From contig OY728143.1 in assembly GCA_963277665.1 (NCBI GenBank), forward strand, positions 227,717,591 through 227,781,590: 64,000 nt of DNA, written 5' to 3'. This stretch comes from Viscum album (taxonomy: Eukaryota > Streptophyta > Magnoliopsida > Santalales > Viscaceae). The notes beneath the pieces are model-generated. The model was not told the origin of the DNA. It saw only the letters and a list, made by a program, of their open reading frames with translations, and did no database searches. Shown here in pieces: positions 51,231-61,569 of this stretch. The translations under genes were made by a program, and so were the position numbers. Position 1 is the first letter of the stretch, and each line of letters starts with the position of its first letter.

Positions 51231-52240
51231 TGTAACCCATCTCATTACATTTAAAAAAATTTAATAATTGTAAATCAGATCATGTTTTAAAACTATCATT
51301 ATATTTTTCTGTGAAATCAGAGCCTTCTTCCCTATTCTACCACATTATAAGAACTTACCAGAATTTTGAAGGCATTCTCCAATGTGTTTTTACCACATGT
51401 TTCAAAAATTGCAAACATAATTTTCTCAATAATTGTATTTTTTGTGAAATTATTCCCTATCACCTACCACCTTTACCTCTTATTCTACTACTTTTCAAGG
51501 ACCACATGATCATTATAAAATATCATCTTCACCTTCTCTGCACATGAAACACGTTTTTCATCACTTTTGAACTCATGAACAACCAACTCCATTCGTTATT
51601 TTGTCTTTAATATAGAGTAAAAATGATTGATTTTATTGTAGTGATCCTAGATGAAATATGTATCATACATTTCCATTTGAGTGAATTTTTCTTTATATGT
51701 GTCCCCAGAGTCATCCACTTACATTATTTTGATGAATTTGATTTCTATCCTATGTCAAACCTCCTTTAAAAAACATTTCTCAAGAAAATCAATTCGGGTT
51801 CATACAGCTTAAGAGAATAAATCTCCTAATTATCCCTGATATTGTAAACCATATACCACCACTAATTGAATTAATATTAAAAATGTTTAAAAAACAAGTT
51901 AACCATTAGATTTTATGAACATCCCATGTAAACAAAAATATTTTTTTGGGGATTTAATCCACCCTTCAGCTAAAACAGTGTTAGACGATTGTCAAAATGA
52001 TGGGGGATATTTCCTCATTAAATGCTCCACTATTGACATGTTACTATAATTTTAATATGTATGATTTCATGCATGAATACCAGCAATATTTACATCATGA
52101 TTCAATTGCATTATTAGTACAAAAAACTATTCAGTTCTGATTACGACCAACTTTGGTTTTAGAATTTGATGGTTTTTCTACTCCGGATATCATCCCTCCA
52201 TAGTTGCACTGTTTCAATTGTCGAAAACCATTCTGAAGAG
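51216..52240 (-). pseudogene. gag: Element 2: gag
   Basis: The zinc-knuckle remnant FKCNEMGYIIN then stop then CP lies at about 51215-51260. The second Cys and the last Cys are present, the first Cys is lost and the His is Tyr. Upstream (51950-52010) the fragments LMRKYPPSF, LKGGLN and IFVYMGCS resemble the Gag core (PPSFDG, AEGW, and F-YM-C). Many stops. The start codon cannot be placed. Confidence 0.5.
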
Positions 52241-52360
52241 ACATATCTTATATGATGAAACATGGTAATCCTCAAAATTATATATCATTTAAATTTCATA
52301 ACAAATAAAATTAATATATAGATAGTTTATTAAAAAGGTACAAACCCATACTGTTATTTA

Positions 52361-52380
52361 AACAGACCTATGATACCAAC
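52361..52380 (-). other. Element 2: primer binding site
   Basis: The minus strand reads GTTGGTATCATAGGTCTGTT directly after the 5' LTR end. It is the best preserved example in the window of the plant TTGGTATCAGAGC-type site for initiator-Met tRNA. Confidence 0.75.
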
Positions 52381-53655
52381 TATGAATCCCCAGCCACAAA
52401 AATTACATAATCATGAGTTTAGACAAGAATATAATTAATTTCTCAATGAGGATATTTTCAGGTTTATAGTTTTAAATAATTAGTCCATCATTAATAAACA
52501 ACATCCCATTATCATATAAAAGGATACCAGAAAAACAATATAAAATAATCCCCACCAAAGGAAACACTTGTTAAAATATAAAATTACTTTTTTTCTTGAT
52601 CAAATTATTTTTCACTTATTCGTTTCTCATACTCACCCTTATACCATGTTAAATCATTTTAATATCATGGTATGAGAAAAAAAAATCGTAGTAAGGGACA
52701 TAAAAAAGGAATGAAAAATATTAGCCTATTATTATTATAATCCCATGAAATCATACATTTCCCCTATAAAACATAAGATCTTAATCAAACCTCATGAATT
52801 CATAAGATTAGTAAATGTTTTTGTAGAAATCAAAAATAATAAAGATAACTCGTTGCATCCATATCATACATCCATTATATCTTTCAAATATACATAATTT
52901 GTAACCTTCGTGGTGTCATTTGGAATACCCATCGCAGTATATTCCCTAATCCTCTTAGGATTAACCCAGCCATTTAACTCTATATCATTATCCAACGCAT
53001 TAAGGAGCTATCATGGGCTCACACACCCCTATTTATTAAAAAACAACACATATACTAAATGAATTCCCAAAAACCAAAACATATTCTTATAAGATAAATC
53101 ATGCATAAAGGAAAAATAACATTTCCACATTGAAATCATGAGATATCATTTCATGATATTGACATAATCAATCACTTTCAAAAAAAATTAAATAACATCA
53201 TACATGAAAATGGAATATTTTATTTGTTTTTCTTTTAAATACATTAAGGATTATATATTAATCCAAATATCAAAAAAATAGTTACAACGGCCAAGAAGTT
53301 GTTGATGCCATAAATGTTAAAAAACATTCATTTTTTATTTTTCTGTGGAAGGTCAAACAATCAATATAAAAAGATTCTTTTAAAAAATTTCATTAAATTA
53401 AATATGTGGATAAAAGATAGAATATTCAAAATTCAATTCACATTTATAATCACGAAGTATAAATTTATCCCAAAGAATAGAAATTGGGATAAGAAATTCC
53501 CTTTCTTCGAGTCAGACATGTGTTTTACATTAATTATCATACTAAATAATAAACACATGTTAATTTATACATGATCATGAAAACTTTTCAAGATTATTTT
53601 CTATTTTATATCACTTATTTTCATGTGATAACAGTTACATAATTATTTATGTTCT
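52381..53655 (-). mobile_element. Element 2: 5' LTR, portion left of the nested insertion
   Basis: It matches the 44342-45628 part of the 3' LTR. An example is GGAATACCCATCGCAGTATATTCCCTAAT at about 52930 on the plus strand, given here as separate blocks GGAATACCCATC and GCAGTATATTCCC, against the corresponding place near 44885. It ends at GTTCT (53651-53655), where element 3 begins. The LTR resumes at 63497. Confidence 0.8.
53651..53655. repeat. Element 3: left target site duplication GTTCT
   Basis: GTTCT directly precedes TGTAACGTCC and recurs at 63492-63496 after CTCACA. The unoccupied equivalent in the other LTR of element 2 reads GTTCA (45624-45628). Confidence 0.95.
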
Positions 53656-54388
53656 TGTAACGTCCCGGATCCGGGTTCCACTCAATGGGTGCCCTGAACC
53701 TAGTTGGTCACATGACCTCAAGCGCATTTACCCAAATACCAAAGGCTGCCGACTAGCAGTGGGGGCCCAGTTCTGATAGTGGGGAAACTATGGCCTCATT
53801 TTTCAAAGTGTAGTGCAGCGGAATAAAATATAACCATGCATCAACATAAACAACTGTTGTAAAAATAACCAACCAGTTATATAGATATGATGCAACATGT
53901 CTCATGTTCTATGAAAATAGCCAGAACATGTTATATAACAATAAAATAAAATACATAGTATAACAAGAATAACAAAATATCCGTTAGCATCGCGAGCCTA
54001 AGCACGGTCCCATGCTCCCCTACTCCTCAACAACAATCATGTACCTGCATAGGGACCCTTTCCCTTATCCACACCTGTAGAAACGTAATTTGTTTTAGTC
54101 GAAAAGCATGACCCAAACAGGGTGTGAGAAATAATCTCAGTATGCACCCCCCAAAGGCTCGTGCTCAACTGTGTGTAATCATGCAACAATAGTGCGCAAA
54201 AGTAAAATGAAATAAACTAATCGATACTGAATAGTAACTAACATAACACGTTATATTTTCATTTTAAATGTTCATTTTTAACCATTTAATATAAAGAGAT
54301 CACCACAGTGAGTTTCTAAGTAACCAGTTAGTGTCCTCAGACACTCAACCCCTTACCCCTAAGTAAGCATAACCCAACCCGTAGGTAA

Positions 54389-54546
54389 TTTCCCATAGGC
54401 ATAACAGATATCTCCCTTAGGAATATGAAATTTTGTCCTCGGGCACAGAGTCTATTGCCCACAGGCATTGAAGAGGTTGCCCTCGGGCCGAAATAACTAC
54501 TGCCCTCAGGCTAAATGAAACACTGCCTTCATGCTAAACAAGTAAC
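54389..54546. repeat. 23-bp repeat with GCCC..GGGC cores, about 7 units
   Basis: Units of 21-23 bases start near 54389, 54412, 54433, 54456, 54478, 54501 and 54524. Each carries a core like TGCCCTCGGGC followed by an AT-richer tail. The core is an inverted repeat (GCCC arms). The partner LTR has the same array at 62304-62460. Confidence 0.85.
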
Positions 54547-55171
54547 CAGGTCATGCCCAACATATAAAAAAGCAATTCAAATACAATTACTCTCAAGGAA
54601 AAAGTAATGCGCAAAATAAACACGGCATACCCTCGGGTATCCTAGCCAAACAGAAAAATAGAGGAACAGACCCAAGGGTGGTCCTAGATCCAATAAATGA
54701 TCCCAAACAACAATTTATTAACACATTTAATTACCTATAATATTCTAGGTATTAAAAATAACCAAGGACTCATCCACACGACACCCCAACATGGGTCCAT
54801 AGCACAAAAATAAACAACACGCACAACAGTTTGAAAATTTAAACACCAAGCCACATACCTTAAACACCCACAAACGATAAACACGAACATCGATTCGAGA
54901 AATGCCCAAAGACGACATAGATTTGGGTTAGAAGAAAACCCATTCATAAGTAAATAACATTTTCTAGGGAAGGAATTTGTACGAACAATTTAAGGAGAGT
55001 GGAGGGATTACCCGTGCCGTTCCAAGGAGATCGTCGGCGAAAAAATCTGATTCCCAACCTGCGCTCGGTGGATCTCCAAAGCTACGGACTCCTCTATTGC
55101 TCTAAAACGAACCCAAATGCCTCCTCTTCCAAATGAGGAAGCTAGTTCACGTTTTATGCGATAAAAACAAA

Positions 55172-55489
55172 CTACACAGTGTGTAGTTCTAAGTACGCAG
55201 TGTGTACTATTTCATTTAAATGTTCCTCTAACGGCACCGCCAAACTGTTCATCAGTCGACATGAGTACACGGCGTGTATTCTTAATTACACAGCGTGTAC
55301 TGTCACACAGCTAGCGACTACTTCCACCTCCTTAATATTTTCCAGCCTACTGACTATATGGCGTGTAAATACCACTACACGATGTGTAGTCGGTTTTTAC
55401 ACCCTTCGTCGCTGACATGGCTACACACCATATGTACTCATCCCACATGGCCAATGTACACGTTGTGTGGAATATTACATGGTGTGTAG
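55172..55489. repeat. Paired ACAC..GTGT palindromes in the 3' LTR
   Basis: 15-base near-palindromes lie at 55172 and 55193, 55265 and 55286, 55354 and 55375, 55456 and 55475. The best is CTACACAGTGTGTAG, whose 7-base arms pair perfectly. Gaps within pairs are 6, 6, 6 and 4 bases. Pairs start 93, 89 and 102 bases apart. A longer-gapped copy is at 55421-55437. The region is in the first 430 bases of the LTR on the element strand, the U3 part. Confidence 0.9.
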
Positions 55490-55595
55490 TCCCAAATTTT
55501 AGGATTTACCCCATTTCCCTTATTTTCTCAATAAAAACATAAGTAAAAGAGAAAGAAAAAACACATACCTCAAAAACAAGAGCTGGGTTCTTACA

Positions 55596-55607
55596 AACAT
55601 TCCCCTT
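55596..55607 (-). other. Element 3: polypurine tract
   Basis: The minus strand reads AAGGGGAATGTT directly before the LTR start TGTAAGAACC. It is purine-rich with a T-containing tail, as is common next to the LTR. Confidence 0.7.
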
Positions 55608-55656
55608 AAAGCTATTCATCCCCAAATTTCCCCTACATGGGTGGTGAAGATAACGC

Positions 55657-55930
55657 TCAGAACAGCTCTGGCCACTGAGCACGTATGTTGGTCTCCCACT
55701 CCCAGGTTCCATCCAGCACTCAGTCATGCTTCCATAGCAAAAGCATGAGAGGAACTGACCGGCCTCGGAGAACCTTCGTGCTCCTATCCGCGATACGAAC
55801 CAGATGCTCCTCAAGGGACGCATCGATCTGAAGCAAAATCTCCTTGGGCTGAAAGACATGAGATAGGTATGAATGATAGTAGTGAAACTGAGATACATGG
55901 AAGAAGTCATGCATGGAACGATACCTCTAT
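55657..55930 (-). pseudogene. pol: Element 3: chromodomain at the end of pol
   Basis: The minus strand gives QIDASLEEHLVRIADRS, TKVLRGRSVPLMLLLWKHD, an in-frame stop, then VLDGTWEWETNIRAQWPELF and the natural TGA at 55659-55657. The (V)..L.W....(D/E)..TWE layout is a chromodomain. It closely resembles that of element 4. The 134-residue frame at 55506-55910 is this region read in a neighbouring frame. Confidence 0.8.
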
Positions 55931-55939
55931 CGTAACTAC

Positions 55940-56960
55940 TACCGATAGGCGACTGACCCGAATCTCTCTAGAATCTCAAATGGCCCCACATACCTCGGTG
56001 AAAGCTTACCCTGTCTTCTGATCCGCCTGTGTCCCAACCTCGGAAAAACACGAAAAAATACCTGATCCCCCACCATGAACTCCAATGGTCGTCTGCGATG
56101 ATCAGCATAAGATTTCTAATGAGAATGTATGGCATCCATCCACTTCCGAATCAACTGGACCTGCTTAGATGTATCTTGCATGATACATGGTCCTAATAAA
56201 GCTTCCTCTCTTTCCTCTAACCAGCACAAGGGTGATCGACATGACCTACCATATAAATCCTCGTAAGGTGAAATATCAATAGTTCCCTGGAAACTATTAT
56301 TGTAGGAAAACTCTAATAGGGGTATATGCTTCTCCCAAGAGGCCCCAAAGTCTAGGATGCACGCATGCAGCATGTCCTCAAGAACCTGTATCGTACGCTC
56401 TGACTAGCCATTGGTCTGAGGGTGGTAAGTTGTGCTCAAAAGCACCTGTGTACCCAATGCCCTCTGAAAACTCTTCCTGATATGAGATGTAAAATGGGTG
56501 TCCCTATCTGTAATGATAGAATGAGGAACCCCATGAAGTCGTACGATCTCTCGGATATAAAACTTTTCGAGCATGTCAACACCAAAGGTCTCCTTGATCG
56601 GAAAAAAGTGAGCTACCTTCGTGAGTCTGTCCACAACAACCCACACGACATAATTTCCTCTAGGTGACCTTGGAAACCTAGTCGCAAAGTCCATCATGAC
56701 ATCATCCCATTTGCACTCCAGAATGGGTAACTGCTGTAACAGTCCTGCTAGCCTCTGTTGCTCTGCCTTCACCAGCTGATAGGTGGAACATCTTGTAACA
56801 AAGCCAGCTATATCTCTCTTCACACCCGGACACCAGTATTGACATCTCACGTCACAGTAAATCTTAGTAACCCTGAGATTAACTTCCTAAGCTGAATCAT
56901 GAAAATTTTGCATCAACTCCTCGCGTATATCCCCTGGAACCCACACCTGTCCATGGAAAC
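55940..56960 (-). pseudogene. pol: Element 3: integrase
   Basis: Two open segments, 56850-56404 and 56373-56116, cover most of it. The zinc domain is damaged: the first His is present (NFHDSA), the second is not, and the final CxxC reads CSTY. The catalytic core is kept, with D in MMDFATRF, D in ITDRDTHF, and E in the SERTIQ that follows a TAG after HPQTNG. EFSYNNSFQGTI and DLYGRSCRSPL blocks follow, then KSYADHRRR and a GPFEIL segment. Stops are few compared with elements 2 and 4, so element 3 is younger than these, but it is still inactive. Confidence 0.9.
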
Positions 56961-57200
56961 ACAGAATCTCATCATCGCTTATCGTCCAACCTGGAAGAGG
57001 GTCCTCACTTTCCACCAACTCCCCTAGAACTAGGCCTTCTGAAATAGGTAAATGTCTCATCCTAACTCTATCCAGGAGGGTAGAAGTCAAAAATAAAGAA
57101 GAGATATAGGTCTTCCTCTGACTGTCATGCACTTCCAAATGCATCTCAGAGAATAAAGCCAGGAGCAGCCACTCGCAACTAGTCTCCTGTACCGCCTATA
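56961..57200 (-). pseudogene. pol: Element 3: linker between RNase H and integrase
   Basis: Part of an 85-residue frame (57144-56887), beginning MHLEVHDSQRKTYISSLFL and containing ISDDEILCFHGQVWVPGD. In the family this hydrophilic stretch joins RNase H to the integrase zinc domain. FHGQVWVPGDIREELMQ matches the usual (F).GR.(V/W).P....L...L segment. Confidence 0.7.
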
Positions 57201-57636
57201 TCTAGGTCTTCCGGATTATGGCATCAGGTACAACATTACATTTACCAGGTGTATAGGCAAGATCAAAATCGATGGATTGAAGGTATTAAACCCACCTTCG
57301 TTATCTCAGGTTCAATTCATGTTGGGTAAAGATATATTTGAGGCTTTTGTGGTCGGTGAAAACCACAAAATTCTCTCTCAATAGATAATGTATCCAACAA
57401 TGTAACACACGACCAACTACAACCTAATTGAGGTCATGTGTCGGGTAATTCTTCTCATGTGGCCTCAAATGACGATACCCGTATGCAACAACTCGATCTA
57501 CCTGCATCAACACATCCCTCAACCCATCACCTGATGCATCACAGTAAACTATATAGCTCTTCCCCTTCTCTGGGAGTATCAGGATTGGTGCTAATGTCAA
57601 CCTTCCCTACATGTCCTGAAGGGTTGTCTCGCATTC
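57201..57636 (-). pseudogene. pol: Element 3: RNase H
   Basis: The minus strand reads [19 protein letters not shown] (57500-57555), [13 protein letters not shown] then a stop, [16 protein letters not shown] (57300-57365) and PGKCNVVPDAI. The two flanking Asp residues (YCDAS, FTDHK) are kept. The Glu-bearing HDLELA block is broken by a stop. Several TGG or CGA/CAA positions now read as stops. Confidence 0.85.
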
Positions 57637-58306
57637 TTAGAATATAGCTTATTCTCTCTCATTGTACTGAATATGATCTCAAGATGGGTGTCATGGTCGT
57701 AACGAGTGTGAGAGTACACCAAGATGTCATCCAAAAATACTACCACAAAAGAATCTAGGTAAGGATGGAACACACAATTCATCAGAGCCCTGAAAACTAC
57801 TGGGGCGTTCGTGAGTCTGAACGGCATAACCAAGTATTCGTACAGATCATATCTGCTTCCAAAAGCTACAAGTGGTATATCCGATGGTCTCACGCGTAGC
57901 TGATGATATCTTGATCTCAAGTCAATCATAGAGAACACTCATGCTCCATGAAGTTGATAAAAAAGATCAACAATACTCAGCAAGGGATATTGGTTCTTAA
58001 CCATCAACTGGTTCAACTACTGATAATCCATGCAGAGTCTAAGGGTACCATCTTCCTTCTTTGAAAAGAGGACCGAAAAACCCCATGGAGAAGTACTGGG
58101 TCGGATGAAACCCTTTGCCAGTAACTCCTCTAACTACCCCTTGAGCACCTGGAACTCTAGTATAGCCATCCTATAAGGAGTAATGGACACCGGTGTGGCT
58201 CCTGACACAAGATCAATAAAGAAATACACCTATTTATCTGGAGGTAGACCTGAAAATTCGTCCGAGAAGACATCCCTAAAACGATCAACCACTGGAGGGA
58301 AATCCA
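57637..58306 (-). pseudogene. pol: Element 3: reverse transcriptase with thumb deletion
   Basis: Blocks in order are [78 protein letters not shown] and FVVVFLDDILVYSHT, with the catalytic Asp pair at about 57727-57732. The 113-residue frame 57938-57597 holds the second half. After NKLYSK (about 57640) the sequence jumps to ECETTLQ, the end of the connection. The whole CEFWL...GHxxS...SFLGLAGYYRRF portion (on the order of 60 residues in relatives) is missing. Stops upstream lie in the fingers region. Confidence 0.9.
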
Positions 58307-58319
58307 TATGACAAGTCCT

Positions 58320-58760
58320 CTGATCATCTAGATATAAACTCGCAATTTGGGCTGTGACTCCACCTCATCCACGATGCTCTGGTGTAGCTCGACTCTCTTA
58401 AACATCCCACTCTCCCTTGTATAGAAACTCTTCACCCTCTCGTGACATGAAACTCTCCCTACGACGATAAAAATATACATAGGCTTGGAAGGGAACCAAC
58501 CAGTCCATCCCGAGAATAATGTCATATGCTGTCATCTCTAAGACATAGAGGTACCAAAGAGATTTACAACCTTCAACCTCATTGGATCACTCCTTGAACT
58601 GATGCACACATGTCGTTTTAGTTCCCAAAAGATTGTCTATCATCATAACAGCAGCAGAAGAAGAAACACCGAGCCACATGCTCTGCACAACGGGCACAGA
58701 TATGATACTATGTATAGAACCCATATAAAAAATTACTGAAGATAAGACATAAGCTACTAT
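58320..58760 (-). pseudogene. Element 3: aspartic protease
   Basis: The minus strand reads FYMGSIHSIISVPVVQ at about 58690-58730, the active-site region (pattern FDSGSTHSFIS). The catalytic Asp is Tyr (TAT, 58725-58727). Later YDIILGMDWLVPFQAYVYF (58470-58525) matches the closing IIGMDWL block. The domain is otherwise readable, in a 65-residue frame (58525-58328) and the preceding stretch. Confidence 0.75.
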
Positions 58761-59035
58761 AATAGTACCTAGGACTGTAGAAGTACTGGGATCCTGCTCT
58801 TGTTGGGTCTGCTACACTGCATATGCCTGACCAGTGTCATGGTCCTCCGACACAGCATAGCTACCCTGAGCTGTCACACCCTACTGCATGTGAGATCCTG
58901 GTGTCTGGCTACCATGGCCATGACCACCATCTCTTCCTGCACGCCCTAATGTAATCTAGATTCCCGATTGGTAAGAAGTTGTTGGTCCTTCTCCCGCATG
59001 CAGAGTCTGCACAGAACCCCTCTCACTAGCCACTG

Positions 59036-60013
59036 GTGGAAACGCCCTACAAAAGTGTTACAGATGACCCATCTTTCCGCAAACTTGACACTCCACTACA
59101 TCACGTGGACACTTCTATCTATTGTGAACCTATTTACCACATTGGTAGCACCTGACCTGACCACCTGAAACCTCCTTCTAGCTGGTACTCCCACCCTGAG
59201 AGAATTCCATCTATCTCTTCCTCGTGCTAGTAGAAATAGTACCTGAAATCGGTGTTGAACCACCATGGACCACACCACTAGCTTCCCGAAGGTTCCTATC
59301 TATAATCAGTGCCTGGTTCACAATAAAATGTACTTATTTCAACCTGAAAACATTCACCAACGGCCGGATGTCATATCGAAGACCATCCTCAAAGCGTGTG
59401 GCCCTCAAAGTCTCATCACCCACCCGAACGGGTGTAAAACACTGAAGCTCGGTGAAACGACCAGAATAATCCATCACCAACATAGTGCCCTACTGCAGAT
59501 TCATGAATTCTTGAGCTCTATCTTTTCTCATAGTCTTTGGAATGAAGAATTCATAGAAGGATTCCTGAAAATATTCCCACGCCATGTCTCTGTGATGCTC
59601 TGACTGTGTGGTAACATCCCACCACCTCTTGGAGGAATCACACAGCATATATGTCACATATTGGACCCTCCACCCTGGAGGTGTCTCAAGATTCTCGAAA
59701 TAGTCTACATAGACTGCAACCAAGACTCCGCAGTCTGTGGTCCTCCATCCAATGAAAACGTAAGCAGATGCTGCTGTTGGAAGATACAAGTCAACTCGGC
59801 CATAGATGTGGCTGTCGGTGGTGCTCCCTGAAAGGTCTGCATGAACCGTATAATGCCTTCATGGAACTGTGCCTCCACACATGTGTTTGGTATAACATCT
59901 GGAACCACATTTGGCTCTACTAGAGGATCCACTGGTAGCCTATGTCCCACCATCTCTAGAGCATAATCTTCACTGCTCTCCTGGAGAACAACACGCGTTT
60001 ATCTTGGCGTCAT
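59036..60013 (-). pseudogene. gag: Element 3: gag with two zinc knuckles
   Basis: The start is taken at the ATG at 60013-60011: MTPR, then a stop, then TRVVLQESSEDYALEMVGH, in frame with the long segment 59953-59705. A frameshift at about 59700 (WLQSM to FENLETPPGW) leads into 59789-59490, which holds the Gag core (AESWLQ, YMLCDSSKRWWDV, WEYFQESFYEFFIP, AQEFMNLQ). VGDETLRATRFEDGL follows downstream. Two CCHC knuckles lie at about 59105-59147 (CYQCGK, with stops inside) and 59050-59090 (CQVCGKMGHL, stop, HFC). Knuckle ligands are all present. It is broken by at least one frameshift and several stops. Confidence 0.88.
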
Positions 60014-61552
60014 GACACTACAAGGTCAAACGCACAACTTGGATCAATATTATCAATTACAGGAATCAAGGGGACCAAAAGGGGAATGAGAGGAAGAAGT
60101 AATTTCAAGATTTTCAAAACAAAACTATGCAGTGTGTATACTGATTGCAAGACCTGTACCCGACTTCTCTTCCCCTTCCTAGGTCCTTCTACATGGCTTA
60201 GCCACATGGCTCCCGTTGAACACATCTACATGGCGTGTATATCATCTATACGGTGTGTATGATGTAATTTTCGAACTGCATGTGTCGTTTGTGACACGGC
60301 CGAATACTCGGCTTGAGACTACACAGTGTGTAACACTCGCACACGGCGTGTACACCACTCCATCTTCCCAGCCACACGGCTAACTCCACATCGTCTGTCC
60401 TCGGACAAGACTACACGACATGTCCTAAAGGCACATGACGTGTGCTAGATGAGCTCCTCCAACCTGTGTTGTTAGTTACATGGAAGAATGCACGGCTCAA
60501 ACTACACGATGTGTTCTATCTCCACACGGCGTGTACACGAAAGGATTACCCCGACCCATGTTGTTTGTTACACGGTCGGGTCCTGAGGTCACACAACACA
60601 GCATGTTCCTCATTTACACAGCATGTTCAAGAAACTATACCCTATCCTATGTTTGTTAGTTACACGGCCGGGTATCTGGGTCAACCCTACACAGCGTGTG
60701 GATCAGGTACATGGCGTGTTTTTCCTCAGCTTTTCCCTTCCCCATGTCCCTGCCCACACGGTCTATGACACGGGAAGAGACTACACGACATGTACTTAGA
60801 GTACACATCGTGCACTTAAACAGTTTTCATTTTATACCGAATATAAGAACACACGGTGTGTATCCATGGAACTACATGGTGTGTATCCTGGGTTTTCTAG
60901 ATAGTAAGGCTATGAAACTACTCTAGAATCCCATAAAATACCAAAAACAACACCTAAGTGACAAAGTTCGATCTGCGAGGGCCAATACTCCCCACGAATC
61001 AATGTTTTTCATCTTATTAGTGTTATACCCGAAAATGAACAGCCAATGATCCACCAAATTCCAGTCAATGGGGGCACATACTCCCCAAAAACCAAGGTTT
61101 GGCGTTCATTCTATCAACCGACTCACACAATAAAATACACTATCACATAGCAGGTATTTATCAAAGCATCTATCTTGACAGCATTCTTTTCCACCACAAC
61201 AACTATCACAACAATGTCCAATTTCTAATGCGCCTACATGGCATTGAACTATGCATGGCATGTGATTTCTAGCATGTGCCCAAATGATGCATGAAATGGA
61301 ATACCATCATCTCATCAGGTAGTAACTAAATAGAACCCATTGATAAAATATAAATAGCACAATCACAAGTGTGTCACCCAACGGTGAAAATCAAATGAAC
61401 TCTAAAATTTTAAAAATCAGAAAAATTGCAAAACTACGAGGTAGACTAGATTTTCACTATACACGGGCAAGCTACACCCGGGCACAACTTATTATCAACT
61501 ACTGTTTATGTACTATACCTGACGAAGGCTTTAAATAGTATGTCAATGAAGT
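60014..61552 (-). other. Element 3: long untranslated leader (1.5 kb)
   Basis: No coding sequence on the element strand between PBS and gag. 60226-60886 is the tandem palindrome array. A further pair of related segments (ATACTCCCCA at 60986 and 61078) is 92 bases apart, the same spacing as the array. The rest (61100-61550) shows nothing. Plus-strand frames at 60442-60926 are produced by the repeat and run against the element. Confidence 0.7.
60226..60886. repeat. About 92-bp tandem array of paired 15-bp palindromes
   Basis: Pairs of near-palindromes start at 60226, 60319, 60411, 60502, 60594, 60687 and 60781 (steps 93, 92, 91, 92, 93, 94). In each of these seven the second palindrome begins exactly 20 bases after the first, leaving a 5-base gap. 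An eighth pair (60849, 60872) has an 8-base gap. Typical members are CTACACAGTGTGTAA and GCACACGGCGTGTAC. Each unit also carries a half-site (ACACGG or ACATGG) upstream of its pair. The bases between the palindromes vary much more than the palindromes themselves. Confidence 0.95.
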
Positions 61553-61569
61553 GAAATCCTTTGATATCA
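61553..61569 (-). other. Element 3: primer binding site
   Basis: The minus strand reads TGATATCAAAGGATTTCA, three bases after the 5' LTR end. It resembles the TGGTATCAGAGC-type site with a few differences. Confidence 0.6.

Larger units (their letters stand above)
53656..55595 (-). mobile_element. Element 3: 3' LTR (1.94 kb)
   Basis: Pairs with 61573-63491 at roughly 80-85% by eye. Plus-strand ends are TGTAACGTCC and GGGTTCTTACA, giving TG..CA termini. The LTR is clearly richer in GC than the DNA around it. It contains a 23-bp repeat with GCCC..GGGC cores (54389-54546) and paired ACAC..GTGT palindromes (55172-55489). Frames on both strands here (for example 54735-54947, 55179-55489) reflect these repeats and are not genes. 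Confidence 0.95.

Noticed and set aside
55506..55910. 134-residue open frame, minus strand
   Set aside because: It is the chromodomain region of element 3 read one base out of frame; the true frame shows EEHLVRIADRS and TWEWE.
60442..60926. Plus-strand frames of 108 and 76 residues
   Set aside because: They are generated by the tandem palindrome array and run against the element. The protein has no domain and no repeat of fixed residue length, since 92 is not divisible by 3.
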